A stretch of DNA of 64,000 nucleotides from Rubrivivax gelatinosus IL144 (GCF_000284255.1 NC_017075.1:1488001-1552000), one strand, 5' to 3'; counted from the first letter of the stretch, positions 46,999 to 60,654 are shown. Numbers and translations are program-made. The notes: a model not told the origin generated them from the letters alone.

Positions 46999-47016
46999 GT
47001 CGCCGAGCAGGCGGCT

Positions 47017-47769
47017 TCAGCGTCCGCGCAGATGCGCCGGCGCTTCAAGGCGCTTGGCCAGCAGCGACAGCGTCAGCGTCAGCACCAGGTACATCGCGGA
47101 GATCGCGAGGTAGGGTTCCCAGTAGCGCGAGTACGCGCCGGCCACCGTGCGCGCCGCCAGGGCGAGCTCCGCGAGGCCGATCGCCGACACCAGCGACGAG
47201 TCCTTGATCAGCGTGACGCCTTCGTTCACCAGCGCCGGCACCATGCGCCGGAAGGCCTGCGGCAGGATCACGTAGCGCATCGCCTGCGCATGCGTGAGGC
47301 CGACGCTGTAGGCCGCCTGGGTCTGTCCGCGGTGGATCGACAGGATCCCGGCGCGGAAGATCTCGCTGATGTAGGCCCCCGCGTTCAGGCTCAGCGCGAC
47401 GCAGCCCGACAGGAAGGCGCCGTGCTCCTGGCGGAACATGCGCGCCGTCTCGCCGGAGATCAGCAGGCCATGGTCCGGGTGCACCAGCGCCGGCATCAGC
47501 GCGAAGTGCACCAGCAGGATCTGCACGAACAGCGGCGTGCCGCGGAAGAACGTGACGTACGCGAGCGTGATCCCGCGGGCCACGCGCAACAGCATGGCCA
47601 GCGGGGGAGACTTCGGTTGGGGTGCGTCGGCCGAACTGCTGACGAGGCCGAACATCACCCCCAGGACCAACCCGGCGCCGATGGCGACCAGCGTCAGCTG
47701 GATCGTCATCAGCAGGCCGCTGACGAACAGCGGCCCATAGCCGGCGAGGATCTCCCAACGAAGATCCAT
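47017..47769 (-). CDS. Polar amino-acid ABC transporter permease
   Basis: 250 residues, five to six membrane helices. The HisM/GlnP permease family is shown by YGPLFVSGLLMTIQLTLVA at the start, TFFRGTPLFVQILLVHF, LSLNAGAYISEIFRAGILSI and the EAA-type loop AYSVGLTHAQAMRYVILPQAFR. An insertion after residue 45 (SSSADAPQPKSPP) is slightly unusual. It is 12 bases downstream of its binding protein. No ATPase subunit is encoded nearby, so one must be shared or encoded elsewhere. Confidence 0.93.
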   Translation of the reverse strand: MDLRWEILAGYGPLFVSGLLMTIQLTLVAIGAGLVLGVMFGLVSSSADAPQPKSPPLAMLLRVARGITLAYVTFFRGTPLFVQILLVHFALMPALVHPDHGLLISGETARMFRQEHGAFLSGCVALSLNAGAYISEIFRAGILSIHRGQTQAAYSVGLTHAQAMRYVILPQAFRRMVPALVNEGVTLIKDSSLVSAIGLAELALAARTVAGAYSRYWEPYLAISAMYLVLTLTLSLLAKRLEAPAHLRGR

Positions 47770-47781
47770 CGCCGATCCGGG

Positions 47782-48639
47782 TTAGTTCGAAGCGGCGGAG
47801 GCCGGCGCTTCAGCCTTGGCCGGCGCCGCGCCGAAGTACTTCGCGTAGATCTGATCGTAGGTGCCGTCGGCCTTGATCGCGGCCAGGCCCTGGTTGATCT
47901 TCTCGAGCAGGGCGGTGTTGCCCTTCTTCACGGCGATGCCGTAATGCTCGGGCGCGAACTCCTTGTCGCTGATGGTCTTGAACTTGGCGCCCGGGTTGTT
48001 GGCGACGTGGTGGATCACGACGCCGTTGTCGGCGACGACCGCGTCGACACCGCCCGATTCCAGTTCCTTCAGCGCCAGCGGCGTGGACTCGAAGCGCTTG
48101 ATGTTGGTGTTGGTCTTGCCCAGCAGCTTGGTGGTCGCTTCGTCGCCGGTCGTGCCGGTCTGCACGCCCACCTTCAGCTTCTTCAGGTCGGCGAACTTGG
48201 CGACCTTGCTGTTGTCGCGCACGGCGATCAGCTGGGCGGCGTCGAAATACGGCTCGCTGAAGTCCAGCGTCTGCTTGCGCTCGTCGGTGATCGTGACGGC
48301 CGAGACGACGATGTCGCGGTCACCCTGGCCGAGCGCGTTGAAGATGCCTTCCCACGGCGTGTTGATGAACTTGACCTCGAAGCCGGCCTTGGCGGCGATG
48401 GCCTTCAGCACGTCGATGTCGAAGCCGACGATCTCGCCCTTCTCGTCCTGGCTCTCGAACGGAGCGTAGGCGGCGTCGGTGCCGACCGCATAGACGGTGG
48501 GCGCCGGGGCCGGAGCCGGGGCCGAGGCCGCCGGGGCCACCGGAGCCGGCTCCTCCTTCTTGCCGCAGGCGGCGAGCACGATGCCGGCCGCGAGAACCGC
48601 GGCCGTCTGCAGGAAGCGACGGGTCGTAATCTGGGTCAT
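47782..48639 (-). CDS. Amino-acid ABC transporter substrate-binding lipoprotein
   Basis: 285 residues. The signal sequence ends in a lipobox, IVLAACGKKEE (Cys near 25), followed by an Ala/Pro linker and the SBP family 3 domain: YAVGTDAAYAPFESQDEKGEIVGFDIDV, TPWEGIFNALGQGDRDIVVSAVTIT and YFDAAQLIAV. These are the ligand-contacting segments of polar amino-acid binders. I took the ATG at 48639; an ATG at 48705 would add 22 residues before the signal. Co-transcribed with the permease. Specificity (basic, acidic or glutamine) cannot be fixed from motifs alone. Confidence 0.92.
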   Translation of the reverse strand: MTQITTRRFLQTAAVLAAGIVLAACGKKEEPAPVAPAASAPAPAPAPTVYAVGTDAAYAPFESQDEKGEIVGFDIDVLKAIAAKAGFEVKFINTPWEGIFNALGQGDRDIVVSAVTITDERKQTLDFSEPYFDAAQLIAVRDNSKVAKFADLKKLKVGVQTGTTGDEATTKLLGKTNTNIKRFESTPLALKELESGGVDAVVADNGVVIHHVANNPGAKFKTISDKEFAPEHYGIAVKKGNTALLEKINQGLAAIKADGTYDQIYAKYFGAAPAKAEAPASAASN

Positions 48640-48720
48640 GGGGTTGGGACAGGAAGGGTTGAGGCCCGCGAAGTGTACTCGTGGGTCCGCTGCTTTTTTC
48701 AGCACGAAGCGCGGTCCAGG

Positions 48721-50217
48721 TCAAGGGCGGCGCGCGATGTCCTGAGGCAGTCGGGTCCACGGGAGCTCGGCCGGGTCGGCGGGCATCGGACCCGGCGCGA
48801 GCGCGACGATGATGCGCGAGGCGATCGCCGTGAACGCGGCGCGGAAATGCACCGAGCTCTTCAGGACAAGCAATTTCAGCGCCCGGGGCTCGACGCCGAG
48901 GAAGCGGCACAGCGCCTCGTCGAGCAGCTGGCCCTTGCCGCTGGTGACGAGCACGCGCACGCCGTCGATCTCCAGGCAGGCGCTGGGCCCCAGGTGCACG
49001 GTGTTGCCGGCGCTCATCGGCCCGTGCAGCGCGACCTCGCCGTCGTGCAGCGCGAGCACGGTGGCGCTGGCCTGCAGCGGCGGCTCGCTGTCGCGCCCGT
49101 CGGCGCAGCGCACGCTGCGGCCCAGCGTCAGCGCAAGCGTCGCGCCGAGGCCGGCGGCGTGCGCGGCACGCGCCGCCTCGGGGTCGTGCATCAGTCCGAG
49201 CGCCACCGCACCGGGAAAGCGCCGCCCGGCACCGGCATCGAGCAGCGCGCGCAGCAGACCGGTGGTGTTGGCGTCGGCGCCGGCCCCGGGGTTGTCCTGG
49301 GTGTCGGCGATGACCAGCGGCCGCTCGGCGTGGCGCGCGGCGCGCAGCGCCTGGGCGACCGCTTCGGCGGCGTCGGGCAGCGAGACGGCGAAGTCCTCGC
49401 GCGCGTCGATCAGGTTCTCGGCCAGCGCCATCACGTTGGCCTCGACGGCCTCGGCGTCGCGGCCGTGGCCGAAGACCACCGGCCCGCATTCGGGCACGTC
49501 GGCGGCCGGGAAGCCGAAAGCCAGGCCGAGGTGCACGCCGCTCTGGGCCTCCAGCGTCGCCAGGTCGGCCATCACGCCGGCGGCCGGGTCGACGAGCGTG
49601 CACTGGGCGTTGATCGGCAGCAGGAAGGGCAGGCGCCGCGAACGCGTGACGAAGGCGCCGCCGGAGACACGTTCGGCAAGCAGCCCGGCGGCACGCGCGC
49701 CGGTCTCGGCCATGTCGACGTGCGGATAGGTGCGGAACACCGTCAGCGCGTCGGCGTGGCGCAGCAGCCGGGCGCCGACGTTGGCGTGCAGGTCCAGGCT
49801 GGCGACCAGCGGCAGCGTCGGGCCGACGACGGCGCGCAGGCGTTCGAGCAACTCGCCTTCGCAGTCGTCGACGTGCTCGGCGACCGCGGCGCCGTGCAGG
49901 TCCAGGTAGACGGCGTCGAAGCCGCCCTGGCGCGCGTCCTCCAGCAGCATCGCGGCGATGTGCTCGAAGGCCTCGCGCGTGACCTGGGCCGAAGGCGAGG
50001 CGCCGGCCCAGATCGACGGCACGAGCGTCCAGCCGCGCTCGTGCGCGTCGGCGATGAAGCCGGCCATCGGCAGCGAGGTCGGTGCCAGGCGCTCGAGCAT
50101 CGCCGCGCCGCGCGTGAACTCGGGGAAGGCGTCGCCTGCGAGGAAGGCCGGCCAGTCGGCTTTCGTCGGCGCGAAGGTGTTGGTCTCGTGCTGGAAACCG
50201 GCGACGAAGACTCGCAT
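48721..50217 (-). CDS. M81-family metallopeptidase (MlrC-like)
   Basis: 498 residues. It starts [17 protein letters not shown], the hallmark of the MlrC family, with [28 protein letters not shown] and [13 protein letters not shown] in the N-terminal half. The C-terminal domain contains [16 protein letters not shown]. MlrC hydrolyses linearised microcystin, but most relatives act on unknown cyclic or linear amides. The His/Asp-rich motifs suggest zinc. The ATG overlaps the DUF455 stop by one base, so the pair is co-translated, and the amino-acid transporter follows after 81 bases. Confidence 0.92.
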   Translation of the reverse strand: MRVFVAGFQHETNTFAPTKADWPAFLAGDAFPEFTRGAAMLERLAPTSLPMAGFIADAHERGWTLVPSIWAGASPSAQVTREAFEHIAAMLLEDARQGGFDAVYLDLHGAAVAEHVDDCEGELLERLRAVVGPTLPLVASLDLHANVGARLLRHADALTVFRTYPHVDMAETGARAAGLLAERVSGGAFVTRSRRLPFLLPINAQCTLVDPAAGVMADLATLEAQSGVHLGLAFGFPAADVPECGPVVFGHGRDAEAVEANVMALAENLIDAREDFAVSLPDAAEAVAQALRAARHAERPLVIADTQDNPGAGADANTTGLLRALLDAGAGRRFPGAVALGLMHDPEAARAAHAAGLGATLALTLGRSVRCADGRDSEPPLQASATVLALHDGEVALHGPMSAGNTVHLGPSACLEIDGVRVLVTSGKGQLLDEALCRFLGVEPRALKLLVLKSSVHFRAAFTAIASRIIVALAPGPMPADPAELPWTRLPQDIARRP

Positions 50218-51002
50218 CAGCGGCCGGCCTCCAGCGCCGCGAGTTCGGCCTCGTCGAAGCCGGCGGCGCGCCGGGCCGCGGTGTTGAACGGGCCCTTGAG
50301 CCGCGGCGCGCCGTGCGTCGCCGCCAGCCGGGCGTAGGTCGCCAGCGGTTCCAGACCGTCGCGTGCACAGAGCCAGCGGTACCAGCGGTTGCCGATCGCG
50401 ACGTGGCCGATCTCCTCGGCGAGGATCACGTCGAGGATCTCGACGGCGCGTGCATCGCCGGCCTGGGCCAGCCGCGCCTGCATGCCCGGCGTCACGTCCA
50501 GCCCGCGCGCTTCCAGCGTGCGCGGCACCAGCGCCATGCGCGCCAGCGGGTCGGCGGCGGTCTTCTCGGCCATCGCCCACAAGCCGTCGTGGGCGTCGAA
50601 GTCGCCATAGGCGTGGCCCAGCGTCGCCAGGTGCCCGGCCAGCAGGCGGAAGTGGCGCGCCTCCTCGGCGGCCACACGCAGCCAGTCGCGGTAGAAGTCC
50701 TCGGGCAGGCCGGCGAAGCGCCAGCAGGCGTCGAGCGCGAGGTTGATGGCGTTGAACTCGATGTGCGCGATGGCGTGCAGCAGGGCCGCACGGCCTTCGG
50801 GCGTGAACGGGGAACGCTGCGGCACCTGCGCCGGCGGCACGAGCCGCGGCCGCGGCGGGCGGCCGGGCAGGGCGGCCGGCGGCTGCAGCGCGGCCAGCGG
50901 GTCGACCTGCGGCGCGGCGGCGTGCAGCGCCAGCGCCGCCGCGGCCTTGGCCTCGGGGTCGGCGAGCGCCAAGGCCCGCAGCGCGTCGGATCGCAGCTCC
51001 AT
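50217..51002 (-). CDS. DUF455 ferritin-like protein
   Basis: 261 residues. The ferritin-like four-helix core is shown by [20 protein letters not shown] near 87, [14 protein letters not shown] near 112 and [19 protein letters not shown], giving Glu and His ligands for a di-iron site. [29 protein letters not shown] is a strong DUF455 signature. Function is unproven; a tRNA-modifying monooxygenase link has been made for distant relatives. The start is only 34 bases from the divergent carbonic anhydrase gene. Confidence 0.88.
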   Translation of the reverse strand: MELRSDALRALALADPEAKAAAALALHAAAPQVDPLAALQPPAALPGRPPRPRLVPPAQVPQRSPFTPEGRAALLHAIAHIEFNAINLALDACWRFAGLPEDFYRDWLRVAAEEARHFRLLAGHLATLGHAYGDFDAHDGLWAMAEKTAADPLARMALVPRTLEARGLDVTPGMQARLAQAGDARAVEILDVILAEEIGHVAIGNRWYRWLCARDGLEPLATYARLAATHGAPRLKGPFNTAARRAAGFDEAELAALEAGR

Positions 51003-51036
51003 CCTTAAAATTATCCCCTTTGCCTGGAGTGCCGCC
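51003..51036. promoter_or_regulatory. Compact AT-rich divergent promoter gap
   Basis: Only 34 bases separate the divergent DUF455 and gamma-carbonic anhydrase starts. TTAAAATTAT at 51005-51014 offers a -10-like element in both directions (TAAAAT forward, ATAATT reverse). Any -35 elements would lie inside the coding sequences, and the reverse transcript could be nearly leaderless. Confidence 0.35.
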
Positions 51037-51561
51037 GTGGCCATCTACCGCCTCGGGGACGCCGTCCCCCGCATCGATGCGACGGCCTGGGTGGCCGAGA
51101 CGGCCACCGTGATCGGCCGTGTCGCGCTGGAGCCTGGCGCCAGCGTCTGGTACGGCGCCGTGCTGCGCGGCGACAACGACTGGATCACGGTCGGCCGCGA
51201 CAGCAACGTGCAGGACGGCAGCGTGCTGCACACCGACGCCGGCATCCCGCTGGCGATCGGCGAACGCGTGACGATCGGCCACAAGGTCGTGCTGCACGGC
51301 TGCACGATCGGCGACGGTTCGCTGGTCGGCATGGGTGCGGTGCTGCTCAACGGCGCGCGCATCGGCGCCGGCTGCATCGTCGGCGCCGGCGCGCTGGTCA
51401 CCGAAGGCAAGGAGTTTCCGGACGGCTCGCTGATCGTCGGCGCGCCGGCCAAGGTGGTGCGCACGCTGACGCCGGAACAATCGGCCCGGCTGGCGCTGTC
51501 CGCCGTGCATTACGTGAACAACGCGGCTCGCCACCGCGACCAACTGGAGCGAATCGGCTGA
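51037..51561 (+). CDS. Gamma-carbonic anhydrase family protein
   Basis: 174 residues from a GTG at 51037 with GGAG upstream. The left-handed beta-helix is made of hexapeptide repeats ([56 protein letters not shown]). Its three likely zinc histidines are in VLHTD, IGHKV and VLHGC. This is the YrdA/PaaY-like small group; CO2 hydration is possible, but some members act as acyl or scaffold proteins. The stop overlaps the hslO start by one base (TGATG). Confidence 0.92.
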   Translation: MAIYRLGDAVPRIDATAWVAETATVIGRVALEPGASVWYGAVLRGDNDWITVGRDSNVQDGSVLHTDAGIPLAIGERVTIGHKVVLHGCTIGDGSLVGMGAVLLNGARIGAGCIVGAGALVTEGKEFPDGSLIVGAPAKVVRTLTPEQSARLALSAVHYVNNAARHRDQLERIG

Positions 51562-52517
51562 TGTCCGACCTGACCAAATTCCTTTTCGAAGGCCTGCCGG
51601 TGCGCGGCATGCTCGTGCGCCTGGGTGAAGGCTGGCGCGAGATGCTGGCGCGGCGCCAGGCCGCCGGCGGCTACCCGCGCCCGGTGCGCGAGCTGCTCGG
51701 CGAGATGTCGGCCGCGGCGGTGCTGATGCAGGCCAACATCAAGTTCAACGGCGCGCTGGTGCTGCAGATCTCGGGCGACGGGCCGGTCAAGCTGGCGGTC
51801 GCCGAGGTCCAGCCGGACCTGGCGTTCCGCGCCACCGCGACGCTCACCGGCGAGATCACCGACGACGCCCGCCTGGAGGCGCTGGTCAACGTGCACGGCC
51901 AGGGCCGCTGCGCGATCACGCTGGACCCCAAGGACCGCCTGCCGGGCCAGCAGCCCTACCAGGGCGTCGTGCCGCTGCACGGCGACCGGCGCGAGCCGCT
52001 GCAGAACGTCTCCGAGGTGCTGGAGCACTACATGCTGCAGTCCGAGCAGCTCGACACCAAGCTCGTGCTCGCCGCCGACGACATGACCGCCGCCGGCCTG
52101 CTGATCCAGCGCCTGCCGGTCGAAGGCGAGCTCAACCTCGCCGGCAAGCGCAACGAGGACGACATCGGCCTCAGCGAAGCCTTCGAGCGTGTCGCGATGC
52201 TCGCCGCCACACTGACGCGCGAGGAGCTGCTGGAACTGCCGCCCGAGCGCATCCTGCACCGCCTGTTCTGGGAGGAGACGCTGCGCGTCTTCGAGCCGAT
52301 GACGCCGCGCTTCGCCTGCACCTGCTCGCGCGAGCGCGTCGGCGAGATGCTGAAGACCCTGGGCCGCGAGGAGAGCGTCTCGCTGATCGAGGAGCGCGGC
52401 GAGGTCGAGGTCGGCTGCCAGTTCTGCGGCCAGCACTACCGTTTCGACGCCGTCGACGTCGGCGAGATGTTCACGCCGCAGCGCGACCAGCCGCCGTCTT
52501 CCGGCACGATGCAGTAG
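51561..52517 (+). CDS. hslO: Redox-regulated chaperone Hsp33
   Basis: 318 residues. The N-terminal domain includes RGMLVRLGEGWREML and LLGEMSAAAVLMQANIKFNGALVLQI. The C-terminal redox switch has the four zinc cysteines as FACTCSRERV (CxC) and VGCQFCGQHY (CxxC). When oxidised, zinc is lost and the protein dimerises and holds unfolding proteins. It is translationally coupled to the gamma-carbonic anhydrase and ends 11 bases before the convergent NadR-like kinase gene. Confidence 0.96.
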   Translation: MSDLTKFLFEGLPVRGMLVRLGEGWREMLARRQAAGGYPRPVRELLGEMSAAAVLMQANIKFNGALVLQISGDGPVKLAVAEVQPDLAFRATATLTGEITDDARLEALVNVHGQGRCAITLDPKDRLPGQQPYQGVVPLHGDRREPLQNVSEVLEHYMLQSEQLDTKLVLAADDMTAAGLLIQRLPVEGELNLAGKRNEDDIGLSEAFERVAMLAATLTREELLELPPERILHRLFWEETLRVFEPMTPRFACTCSRERVGEMLKTLGREESVSLIEERGEVEVGCQFCGQHYRFDAVDVGEMFTPQRDQPPSSGTMQ

Positions 52518-52528
52518 GCGCCTGCGCC

Positions 52529-53194
52529 TCAGCCGCGGCGTGCGGCGTGCTCGCAGGCCGGGTCGTCGCAGAGTTCGCAGCGCCAGGGGCGGTCGGCCGC
52601 GTCGCGGCCGGCCAGTCGTGTGAACAGCCCGCGCCGCGGTGCGCTGCGCTCGCGCAGCAGCGGTGCGAGCGCGTCGAGCGCGTTCTCCAGCCGCTCGTCG
52701 CCGTCGCCGCAGACCAGCGCCCAGGCCACGCCGTGCCGGGCGAGCAGTTCGCGGATCGTCGCATCGACCGGTGCGCGCACCTGCGGGCCGTCACGCTGCA
52801 GGCCGTCAGGTACCCAGGGCAGGTCCAGCGCGGTGAGCAGCGTCGCGGCGCAGCGCTCGCGCTGCCAGGCGCAGGCTTCGGCGTCCAGCGTGTCGTCGGC
52901 GAACAGCAGCCGGCTGTAGACCGCGGTCATCAGCGGCGTCGTGTCGGCGACGACGACGTCGGCGCCGGCGGCCGCGGCCTCGATCGCGTCGCGCTGGGCG
53001 CTTGCGATCGCCGCCTGCTCGTCGGCGCGCGGCGTGCGCCCGCGGGCCTCGCACCAGATGCGCAGCTGCTCGGGCACCCAGGTGCAGACGAGGCCGGTCT
53101 CGGCCTCGATGCGGGCGGCCAGCGTCTGCGCGAGCACCGTCTTTCCGGTGCTCTCGGCGCCGACGATGGCGAGGATCAGCGCTTCAGCGGCCAC
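52529..53194 (-). CDS. NadR-like ATP-binding protein (probable ribosylnicotinamide kinase)
   Basis: 221 residues from a GTG at 53194. The P-loop is AIVGAESTGKTVLAQTLA (about 9-26), followed by TWVPEQLR and VVADTTPLMTAVYS, as in the C-terminal kinase domain of NadR, which phosphorylates nicotinamide riboside. No N-terminal nucleotidyltransferase domain is present. The unusual C-terminus WRCELCDDPACEHA carries three Cys and one His that could hold a zinc. Overlap of 11 bases with pnuC strongly supports the assignment, since PnuC transport is driven by such trapping kinases. Confidence 0.86.
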   Translation of the reverse strand: MAAEALILAIVGAESTGKTVLAQTLAARIEAETGLVCTWVPEQLRIWCEARGRTPRADEQAAIASAQRDAIEAAAAGADVVVADTTPLMTAVYSRLLFADDTLDAEACAWQRERCAATLLTALDLPWVPDGLQRDGPQVRAPVDATIRELLARHGVAWALVCGDGDERLENALDALAPLLRERSAPRRGLFTRLAGRDAADRPWRCELCDDPACEHAARRG

Positions 53195-53825
53195 GGTGTT
53201 CCTGCGCCAGCTGTGCCCAGGCGCGCCAGCCGAAGGCGGCCATCACCGCGAACACCGCGTACAGGACCACGGTGAGCCACAGCCCCTTGAAGCCGAAGAG
53301 CGCGATGCTGACCGCGTTGACGGCGATCCACACCGGCCAGTTCTCGACCAGCTTGCGGCCCAGCAGCAGCTGGCCGGCGACGCTGCCGACGGTCGGCAAG
53401 GCGTCCAGCCAGGGCACGTCGCTGTCGGTCGCCAGGTCCAGCAGCAGCGCCAGCGCTGGCCAGGCCAGCGCCGTGGCCAGCAGCGCGCGCTGGCGCGCGG
53501 CCGGCGTCAGCCGGTGCACGACCAGCGGCTGGCCGTCGTCGCCGCGGCCACGCAGCCATTGCCACCAGCCCCAGAAGGCCACGGCGATGAAGAAGAACTG
53601 CAGCGTCGCTTCGCCGTAGAGCCGGCTGTCGGCGAAGAGCAGGGCGTACAGCAGCGAACTGGCGATCGCCAGCGGCCAGGCCAGCGGGTTCACGCGCAGG
53701 TTGCACAGCACCATCCAGACCCCGAGCGCGAAGGCGACGAGCTCCAGCCAGGTCACCGGGCTGCCCAGCAGCGTGAAGGCCACGCGCAGCAGCGGCTGCG
53801 CGGGCGCGAGGACCGCTTCGATCAC
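53184..53825 (-). CDS. pnuC: Nicotinamide riboside transporter PnuC
   Basis: 213 residues from a GTG, with about seven membrane helices. Family landmarks are WLELVAFALGVWMVLCNLRVNPLAWPLAIASSLLY, DSRLYGEATLQFFFIAVAFWGWWQW, and ENWPVWIAVNAVSIALFGFKGLWLT. These are the substrate-contacting segments of PnuC. Facilitated uptake of nicotinamide riboside is captured by phosphorylation by the overlapping downstream kinase. No NiaR-type or riboswitch control is visible. Confidence 0.93.
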   Translation of the reverse strand: MIEAVLAPAQPLLRVAFTLLGSPVTWLELVAFALGVWMVLCNLRVNPLAWPLAIASSLLYALLFADSRLYGEATLQFFFIAVAFWGWWQWLRGRGDDGQPLVVHRLTPAARQRALLATALAWPALALLLDLATDSDVPWLDALPTVGSVAGQLLLGRKLVENWPVWIAVNAVSIALFGFKGLWLTVVLYAVFAVMAAFGWRAWAQLAQEHRGR

Positions 53826-53838
53826 GTCCGGGACCGTC

Positions 53839-54117
53839 TCAGCGCCGGGGCGGCGCCACCTGCACCAGGATCTCGTCGGGCTTGACCATGCCGAGTTCGG
53901 CGCGTGCCTTCTCCTCGACCATCTCCAGCCCTTCCTTCAGGTCGCTGACCTCGGCTTCCAGGCGCTCGTTGCGTTCACGCGCCCGGTCGTTGGCCGCCTG
54001 CTGGGCGGCCAACTGGGTGCGCAGGCTCATCGTGTAGGGAACGCTCGAGCGGCCGAACCAGAGGTCGGCCTGCACGGCGGCGAGCAGCCCCGCCAGCACG
54101 AAGCTGAGCCAGCGCAA
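53839..54117 (-). CDS. ftsB: Cell division protein FtsB
   Basis: 92 residues from a TTG at 54117, three bases after the eno stop. A short cytoplasmic tip and one membrane helix (WLSFVLAGLLAAVQADLWFG, about 3-22) are followed by a periplasmic coiled coil (about 30-72, ANDRARERNERLEAEVSDL) and EEKARAELGMVKPDEILVQ. It bridges FtsL and FtsQ in the divisome. The position immediately after eno is conserved in many proteobacteria. Confidence 0.94.
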   Translation of the reverse strand: MRWLSFVLAGLLAAVQADLWFGRSSVPYTMSLRTQLAAQQAANDRARERNERLEAEVSDLKEGLEMVEEKARAELGMVKPDEILVQVAPPRR

Positions 54118-54120
54118 GGC

Positions 54121-55751
<1,631 letters not shown>

Positions 55752-55759
55752 CGCCGGGC

Positions 55760-58398
<2,639 letters not shown>

Positions 58399-58421
58399 CT
58401 AGACTCCGCCCCGCTTGCATC

Positions 58422-58645
58422 AGGTGCCCTCTTGCACGGCAGGTGTCGGAGGGTTGAACGGGAAGCCGGTGCGCGGCGCGTCCAGGACGCGCGGCAATTC
58501 CGGCGCTGCCCCCGCAACGGTCGGCGAGGTGCGGTCAGCATTGCGGCCACTGGTCCTTCGAGGACTGGGAAGGCGCTGACGGCTTCGGTCCACGGCACAC
58601 GCCGTCGGACCGGCACTCGCGAGCCCGGATACCGGCCCGATGCCA
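58422..58645 (+). ncRNA. Cobalamin (B12) riboswitch upstream of btuB
   Basis: Conserved blocks appear in the correct order: CAGGTGCC near 58421-58428, GGGAAGCCGGT at 58460-58470, the B12 box GCTGCCCCCGCAACGGT at 58505-58521, CACTGG then CTGGGAAGG in the 58545-58575 region, and AGCCCGGATACCGGCC at 58622-58637. It binds adenosylcobalamin and lowers expression of the uptake operon. The gap 58273-58794 also holds the pyrG promoter and, at 58766-58782, a hairpin next to the btuB ribosome-binding site. Confidence 0.95.
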
Positions 58646-58765
58646 GGGATGCCGGCGTCGCGGTGGGCGGCGCGCACGAGCTTCGGCCCGCAGTCCGTTC
58701 GCGACCTCGGGGCCGAGGTCCGCTTCTGCGCGCGTGTCCACGGACGGTGGCTGCTTCATCACTGT

Positions 58766-58789
58766 CCGCACGGGGTGTGCGGCTGGAGG
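58766..58789 (+). promoter_or_regulatory. Hairpin and Shine-Dalgarno at the btuB start
   Basis: CCGCAC (58766-58771) pairs with GTGCGG (58777-58782) two bases before GGAGG (58785-58789). GGAGG is five bases from the TTG start at 58795. The hairpin could be part of the riboswitch expression platform, acting on translation. Confidence 0.5.
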
Positions 58790-58794
58790 CCGTC

Positions 58795-60654
58795 TTGTTC
58801 GTCACCATCTTCGACCGCCGTTCCGTCGTCGCGGTCGCTTCCTGCGTTGTCGCCGCCACCGCGGCGGCGCAATCTTCCGAAACCATCGTCATCACCGGCT
58901 CGCGCGAGCCGCTGGCCGTCTCGCGTCTGGCTGCCGACGTCGTCGTGATCGACGGCGACGCGCTGCGCGCATCCAGCGCCGGCTCGCTGGCCGACCTGCT
59001 GCGTGAGCAGGCCGGCGTGCAGATCTCGCGCAATGGTGGCCCCGGTGCCGCCACCTCGGTGATGATCCGCGGCTCCTCGGGCAGCCAGACCGTCGTGCTC
59101 GTCGACGGCGTGCGCGTCGGCTCGGCGACGCTGGCCGATCCGTCGATCCAGGCGCTGCCGCTGGCGCAGATCGAACGCGTCGAGGTGCTGCGCGGCCCGG
59201 GCTCCAGCCTCTACGGTGCCGACGCCGTCGGCGGCGTGATCAACATCGTCACGCGCCGCGCCGACGCCGGCCTGCGGTTCGACGCCGCCACCGCGTTCGG
59301 CAGCCGCGGCGCACGCGAGCTGTCGGCCGGCGTCAGCGCCACGCAGGGCGCCTGGGACATCGCCGCGTCGCTGGCCCAGGAGCACGACGACGGCGGCAAC
59401 GCGATGCGTCCCGGCGACCCGTACGGCAACTACAACGCCGACCACGACGGCTACACGCGCGACAGCGGCCAGGCGCGCATCGGCTTCACGCCGGCGCCGG
59501 GCCACCGCATCGGCCTGTCACTGCTGCGCAGCCGCCTGGAAACGCAGATCGACAGCACCGAGTACGCGCCGCCGACCTACGCCCCCGACAACACGCCCGA
59601 CTTCCGCGACAAGCTCGACGTCGACGCCACAGCGCTCGACTGGCGCGGCACGCTCGCGCCGGGCCTGGTCGCGACGATGCGCCTGGACCGGGCGGTCGAC
59701 GACTCGCGCAGCGGCAAGGCCGTCGTCGATCGCTACCGCACGACGCGCGACCACGCGCTGGCCCAGATCGCCTGGGAGACCGGCGTCGCCGGCCAGCTGG
59801 TCGCCGCCATCGAACGCCTGGAAGAGAAGGCCAAGACCAACAGCTACCGCGGCGACCGCGACACCGACATCGGCGTGCTGTCCTGGACAGGCACCGCCGG
59901 CCGCTTCTCCTGGCAGGCCGACCTGCGCCGCGACGACAGTTCCGACTACGGTGCCGAGACCACCGGCCGCCTGGGCGCCAGCTTCGCCCTGACGCCGGCA
60001 TGGCGGCTGCGCGCGCTGGCCGGCAACAGCTTCCGCGCGCCGTCGTTCAACGACCTGCTGTATCCCGGCTACGGCGTCGCGGACATCAAGCCCGAACGCG
60101 GCCGCAGCGTCGAGTTCGGCGTCGAGTGGGCCGCCGACGGCGACCGCGCCGGCCTGACGGTGTTCCACAACAAGGTCAAGAACCTGATCGGCTACCAGCC
60201 CGACCGCAGCTTCTGCCCCGAGGACCCGGCCTACAACTACGGCTGTGCCGGCAACGTCTCGCGCGCCCGGCTGCAGGGCGCGACGCTGTCGGGCGCCAAG
60301 GCGCTGGGCGACTGGTCGCTGCGCGCTCAGGTCGACTTCCTCGACGCCAAGAACGAGGACACCGGTGCCCGCCTGGCGCGCCGCGCGGCGCACCAGGAGA
60401 CGCTGGGTGTCGACTGGCGCCACGACGTCTGGAGCGCCGGTGCCAGCCTGCTGCGCGTCGGCGCACGGCCGGACAGCCGCGAACTCGGCGCCGAGACCAC
60501 GCTGGACCTGAAGGCCGGCTGGCGCTTCGCCAAGGGCTGGACGCTGGAGAGCCGGCTGCTGAACGCGACCGACGAGGACCTCGAGCCCTCGGCCTACTAC
60601 CGCGGCCCGGCGCGCCAGTTCTGGCTGGGCCTGCGTTACGAAGGCGGCGTCTGA
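58795..60654 (+). CDS. btuB: TonB-dependent vitamin B12 receptor BtuB
   Basis: 619-residue outer-membrane receptor from a TTG start with GGAGG upstream; no ATG or GTG fits. A signal peptide (about 1-25, ending ATAAAQ) precedes a TonB-box-like ETIVITGS. The plug domain follows: LADLLREQAGVQIS, GSQTVVLVDGVRVGS, IERVEVLRGPGSSLYGADAVGGVINIVTR. The 22-strand barrel ends in the usual aromatic strand, ARQFWLGLRYEGGV. The riboswitch directly upstream and the downstream cobU-btuFCD genes confirm the substrate as cobalamin or cobinamide. Confidence 0.95.
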   Translation: MFVTIFDRRSVVAVASCVVAATAAAQSSETIVITGSREPLAVSRLAADVVVIDGDALRASSAGSLADLLREQAGVQISRNGGPGAATSVMIRGSSGSQTVVLVDGVRVGSATLADPSIQALPLAQIERVEVLRGPGSSLYGADAVGGVINIVTRRADAGLRFDAATAFGSRGARELSAGVSATQGAWDIAASLAQEHDDGGNAMRPGDPYGNYNADHDGYTRDSGQARIGFTPAPGHRIGLSLLRSRLETQIDSTEYAPPTYAPDNTPDFRDKLDVDATALDWRGTLAPGLVATMRLDRAVDDSRSGKAVVDRYRTTRDHALAQIAWETGVAGQLVAAIERLEEKAKTNSYRGDRDTDIGVLSWTGTAGRFSWQADLRRDDSSDYGAETTGRLGASFALTPAWRLRALAGNSFRAPSFNDLLYPGYGVADIKPERGRSVEFGVEWAADGDRAGLTVFHNKVKNLIGYQPDRSFCPEDPAYNYGCAGNVSRARLQGATLSGAKALGDWSLRAQVDFLDAKNEDTGARLARRAAHQETLGVDWRHDVWSAGASLLRVGARPDSRELGAETTLDLKAGWRFAKGWTLESRLLNATDEDLEPSAYYRGPARQFWLGLRYEGGV

